DNA from: Desulfopila aestuarii DSM 18488
GTDB lineage: Bacteria > Desulfobacterota > Desulfobulbia > Desulfobulbales > Desulfocapsaceae
NCBI GenBank assembly: GCA_945863875.1
Contig: CAMBBS010000042.1
Coordinates: forward strand, 1-35,839
DNA length: 35,839 nt
Direction: 5' to 3'
Shown here: positions 34,207 to 35,839 of the stretch, in pieces
Layout of the letters: each line of letters starts with the position of its first letter
How positions within the stretch are numbered: the first letter of the stretch is position 1
Notes under the pieces: generated by a model
Seen by the model: only the letters and a program-made list of their open reading frames with translations
Told to the model about the DNA's origin: nothing
The model's database searches: none
Program-made: the position numbers and the translations under genes

Positions 34207-34719
34207 GTGATAGAAATACAACGAATCATGCCGGGGTTCAATGGAAAAGCCGTGAAAAGCAGCCGTGAAAAGTGTCAGCGATTTTTGCAGGGCCTTCGTT
34301 TTTTTTCCCTGGCCGGTATCAGCAAATTCCTTTTTTTGAAGGTACGAGGCAAATCAATCCTCCGTACAGGCAGCTGCCGGGGCTGTGGCGCCTGCTGCAG
34401 AAGCATCTGTCTGGAAGGCGCCAGCGGCTGGCTGCGCTCTCAAGAGGCATTTCTGAAAATTGTCGTGAAATATCCGGAATATAAACGGTTTGAGATTATC
34501 GGCAAAGATCAACAGGGCTTACTATTCTTCAGCTGTAACTGGTGTACGCCCCAGGGCACCTGCCTCGATTATGACCATCGCTTGCCGCTTTGCCGTAATT
34601 TTCCAGAAAGCTCTCTGGTCTTTTCCGGGGGAAGCCTGCCGGATAATTGCGGCTATAGCTTTGTCGAAGTTGTGCCGTTTGCCAAGATTCTGCGGCGGGA
34701 GATACAACAGAAAAGATGA
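34207..34719 (+). CDS. YkgJ-like cysteine-cluster protein
   Basis: A protein of about 170 aa with the zinc/iron-chelating cysteine cluster of the YkgJ-like family: CRGCGACCRSICL near residues 57-69, then FFSCNWCTPQGTCLDYDHRLPLCRNFP. The family is presumed metal-binding, without a defined reaction. The start is uncertain: GTG 34207 opens the frame and ATG 34228 is an alternative; neither has a good ribosome-binding site. Its stop overlaps the next ATG (ATGA), so it is translationally coupled to the QTMAN-like gene, suggesting a linked role. Confidence 0.75.
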   Translation: MIEIQRIMPGFNGKAVKSSREKCQRFLQGLRFFSLAGISKFLFLKVRGKSILRTGSCRGCGACCRSICLEGASGWLRSQEAFLKIVVKYPEYKRFEIIGKDQQGLLFFSCNWCTPQGTCLDYDHRLPLCRNFPESSLVFSGGSLPDNCGYSFVEVVPFAKILRREIQQKR

Positions 34720-35795
34720 AGCGCATTCTCATTCTTGAACCCTACTACGGCGGGTCTCATAAAAATTTTCTGGATGGTGTACAAAAGCACGTCACGGCAA
34801 ATTACCACCTTCTCACCCTGCCGGCAAGGAACTGGAAGATGCGGATGCAGCTCTCGGCGCTGTGGTTTGTTGAACAAATAAAGGTTTTGCCGGTTGGCGA
34901 GCGGCAATTTGACAGTGTCCTGTGTTCCTCCTTTACTGATGTGGCTGTACTGCGAGCCCTGCTTGCAGGTGTGCATGGCTGGAATTATCAGGCCAAGATT
35001 CTTACCTATTTTCACGAAAATCAGTTTGTCTACCCGCAGCGATTCGATGCGCCGGGCCAATTTCAATTTGCCGCGATCAATTTCCATTCGGCCCTGGCGT
35101 CAGATGGCATTGCTTTCAACTCAGCCTATAACCGGGAAAGTTTTTTTGCCGGATGCCGGAGTGGTCTGAAGGCGGCAATGGACATGAAATTTTCTGGAAT
35201 TATCCAAAAGCTTGCGGGCAAGACCATAATCCTTTCTCCAGGGATTGATTTTTCAGCAATCGACAGAAACGAATGGAAAATGGCACCGGAGGTCCCGGTG
35301 ATTATCTGGAACCATCGGTGGGAACATGATAAAAATCCCGAGAGTTTTTTTCATGCTTTGCATCAAATGGAACAGCGAGGCATCGATTTTCGCTTGATCG
35401 TCCTTGGACAATCATTTCCTGCCAGTCCGGCCTGTTTTGCCCATGGAGAAAAAAAGTTTCAAGAGAAGATTCTCCATTACGGCTTCGTCCCCTGCCATGA
35501 ACAATATCTCAGTCTGCTCAGCCAGGGAGATATAGTCGTCTCGACATCACTGCATGAGTTTTATGGCATTTCTATACTCGAAGCGGTGCGGGCCGGCTGT
35601 CTACCGGTCCTGCCCAACCGATTATCCTATCCGGAACTCTTTGAAAATGCCTTTCTCTACAGTGACGGTTCGCTGGCCGAAAGGCTGGAGAAGGTCATAA
35701 CCGATCGTCGTCGGCTTTCCCGGAAGACAGCCACAGCAATGACGGATCGTTTTGGTTGGCCGAGCCTGCGACAGGCCTACTCGGAATGGCTGTAG
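34716..35795 (+). CDS. tRNA-queuosine mannosyltransferase-like glycosyltransferase
   Basis: A 359-aa GT4-type protein. The N-terminal domain shows EPYYGGSHKNFLDG, LPARNWKMRMQLSALWF, YFHENQFVYP and FNSAYNRESFF, the same order seen in the DUF3524 domain of animal GTDC1/QTMAN, which mannosylates queuosine at tRNA-Asp position 34. The C-terminal half has the nucleotide-sugar part IIWNHRWEHDKNPE, GFVPCHEQYLSLL and STSLHEFYGISILEAVRAGCLPVLPN. The bacterial substrate is not proven; a cell-surface glycan is a less likely alternative. ATG 34716 overlaps the preceding stop. Confidence 0.82.
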   Translation: MKRILILEPYYGGSHKNFLDGVQKHVTANYHLLTLPARNWKMRMQLSALWFVEQIKVLPVGERQFDSVLCSSFTDVAVLRALLAGVHGWNYQAKILTYFHENQFVYPQRFDAPGQFQFAAINFHSALASDGIAFNSAYNRESFFAGCRSGLKAAMDMKFSGIIQKLAGKTIILSPGIDFSAIDRNEWKMAPEVPVIIWNHRWEHDKNPESFFHALHQMEQRGIDFRLIVLGQSFPASPACFAHGEKKFQEKILHYGFVPCHEQYLSLLSQGDIVVSTSLHEFYGISILEAVRAGCLPVLPNRLSYPELFENAFLYSDGSLAERLEKVITDRRRLSRKTATAMTDRFGWPSLRQAYSEWL

Positions 35796-35839
35796 ATACT
35801 CCGGCGAGATAGTTGACCTTTTATTTTTTTATTTTTTAT

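Noticed and set aside
35796-35839. T-rich tail at the window end as a terminator
   Set aside because: T-rich runs are present but no stem precedes them within the window.

Overview
The window looks like a chromosomal segment of a Gram-negative anaerobe, most probably a sulfate-reducing or sulfur-cycling member of the Desulfobacterota close to the Desulfobulbales. This is an inference from gene content. There is a superoxide reductase (desulfoferrodoxin), a rubredoxin and a thiol peroxidase beside a complete aa3-type cytochrome oxidase operon, and a selenocysteine-containing ArsC-like protein. Base composition is moderate and even. I see no insertion sequence, integrase, phage gene, CRISPR array, tRNA or rRNA.

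Layout. (1) 1-4032: an upstream terminator, then ugd-gmd-fcl, which make UDP-glucuronate and GDP-fucose-type sugars for surface polysaccharide. (2) 4047-5357: an unrecognised 436-aa protein on the other strand whose C-terminal third faintly resembles a RelA/SpoT-type fold. (3) 5710-7822: kdnB (Kdo 8-oxidase) overlapping azlC and azlD (branched-chain amino acid export). (4) 7828-10409: base-excision repair genes, with mutY meeting a fused endonuclease III-exonuclease III gene tail to tail. (5) 10475-12217: an lrp-lysA operon with a promoter and two matching operators. (6) 12570-15132: a glycosyltransferase, a class II fumarase-like enzyme and a truncated MarR. (7) 15308-22332: the oxygen block. 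It holds desulfoferrodoxin, then on the opposite strand a DOMON protein, Sco, Cox I-III-IV-II and heme O synthase, then about 270 nt of strongly structured intergenic DNA and an ArsC-like selenoprotein with a visible SECIS hairpin. (8) 22398-24904: peroxiredoxin, rubredoxin and an FAD oxidoreductase. (9) 25129-31405: recA, cinA, mtaB and mnmA on one strand and trhP divergent. (10) 31484-35795: two small unknown proteins, coaBC, a YchJ protein, a cysteine-cluster protein and a queuosine-tRNA mannosyltransferase-like enzyme.

How the parts fit. Much of the middle deals with oxygen and oxidative damage: oxidase, superoxide reductase with rubredoxin, peroxiredoxin, and MutY/Nth/Xth repair of oxidised bases. 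A second theme is tRNA anticodon-loop modification (mnmA, mtaB, trhP, QTMAN-like). The most notable items are the UGA-containing selenoprotein gene that an ordinary gene caller would truncate, the structured element just upstream of it, the Nth-Xth fusion with an internal ribosome-binding site, and the lrp operator pair.
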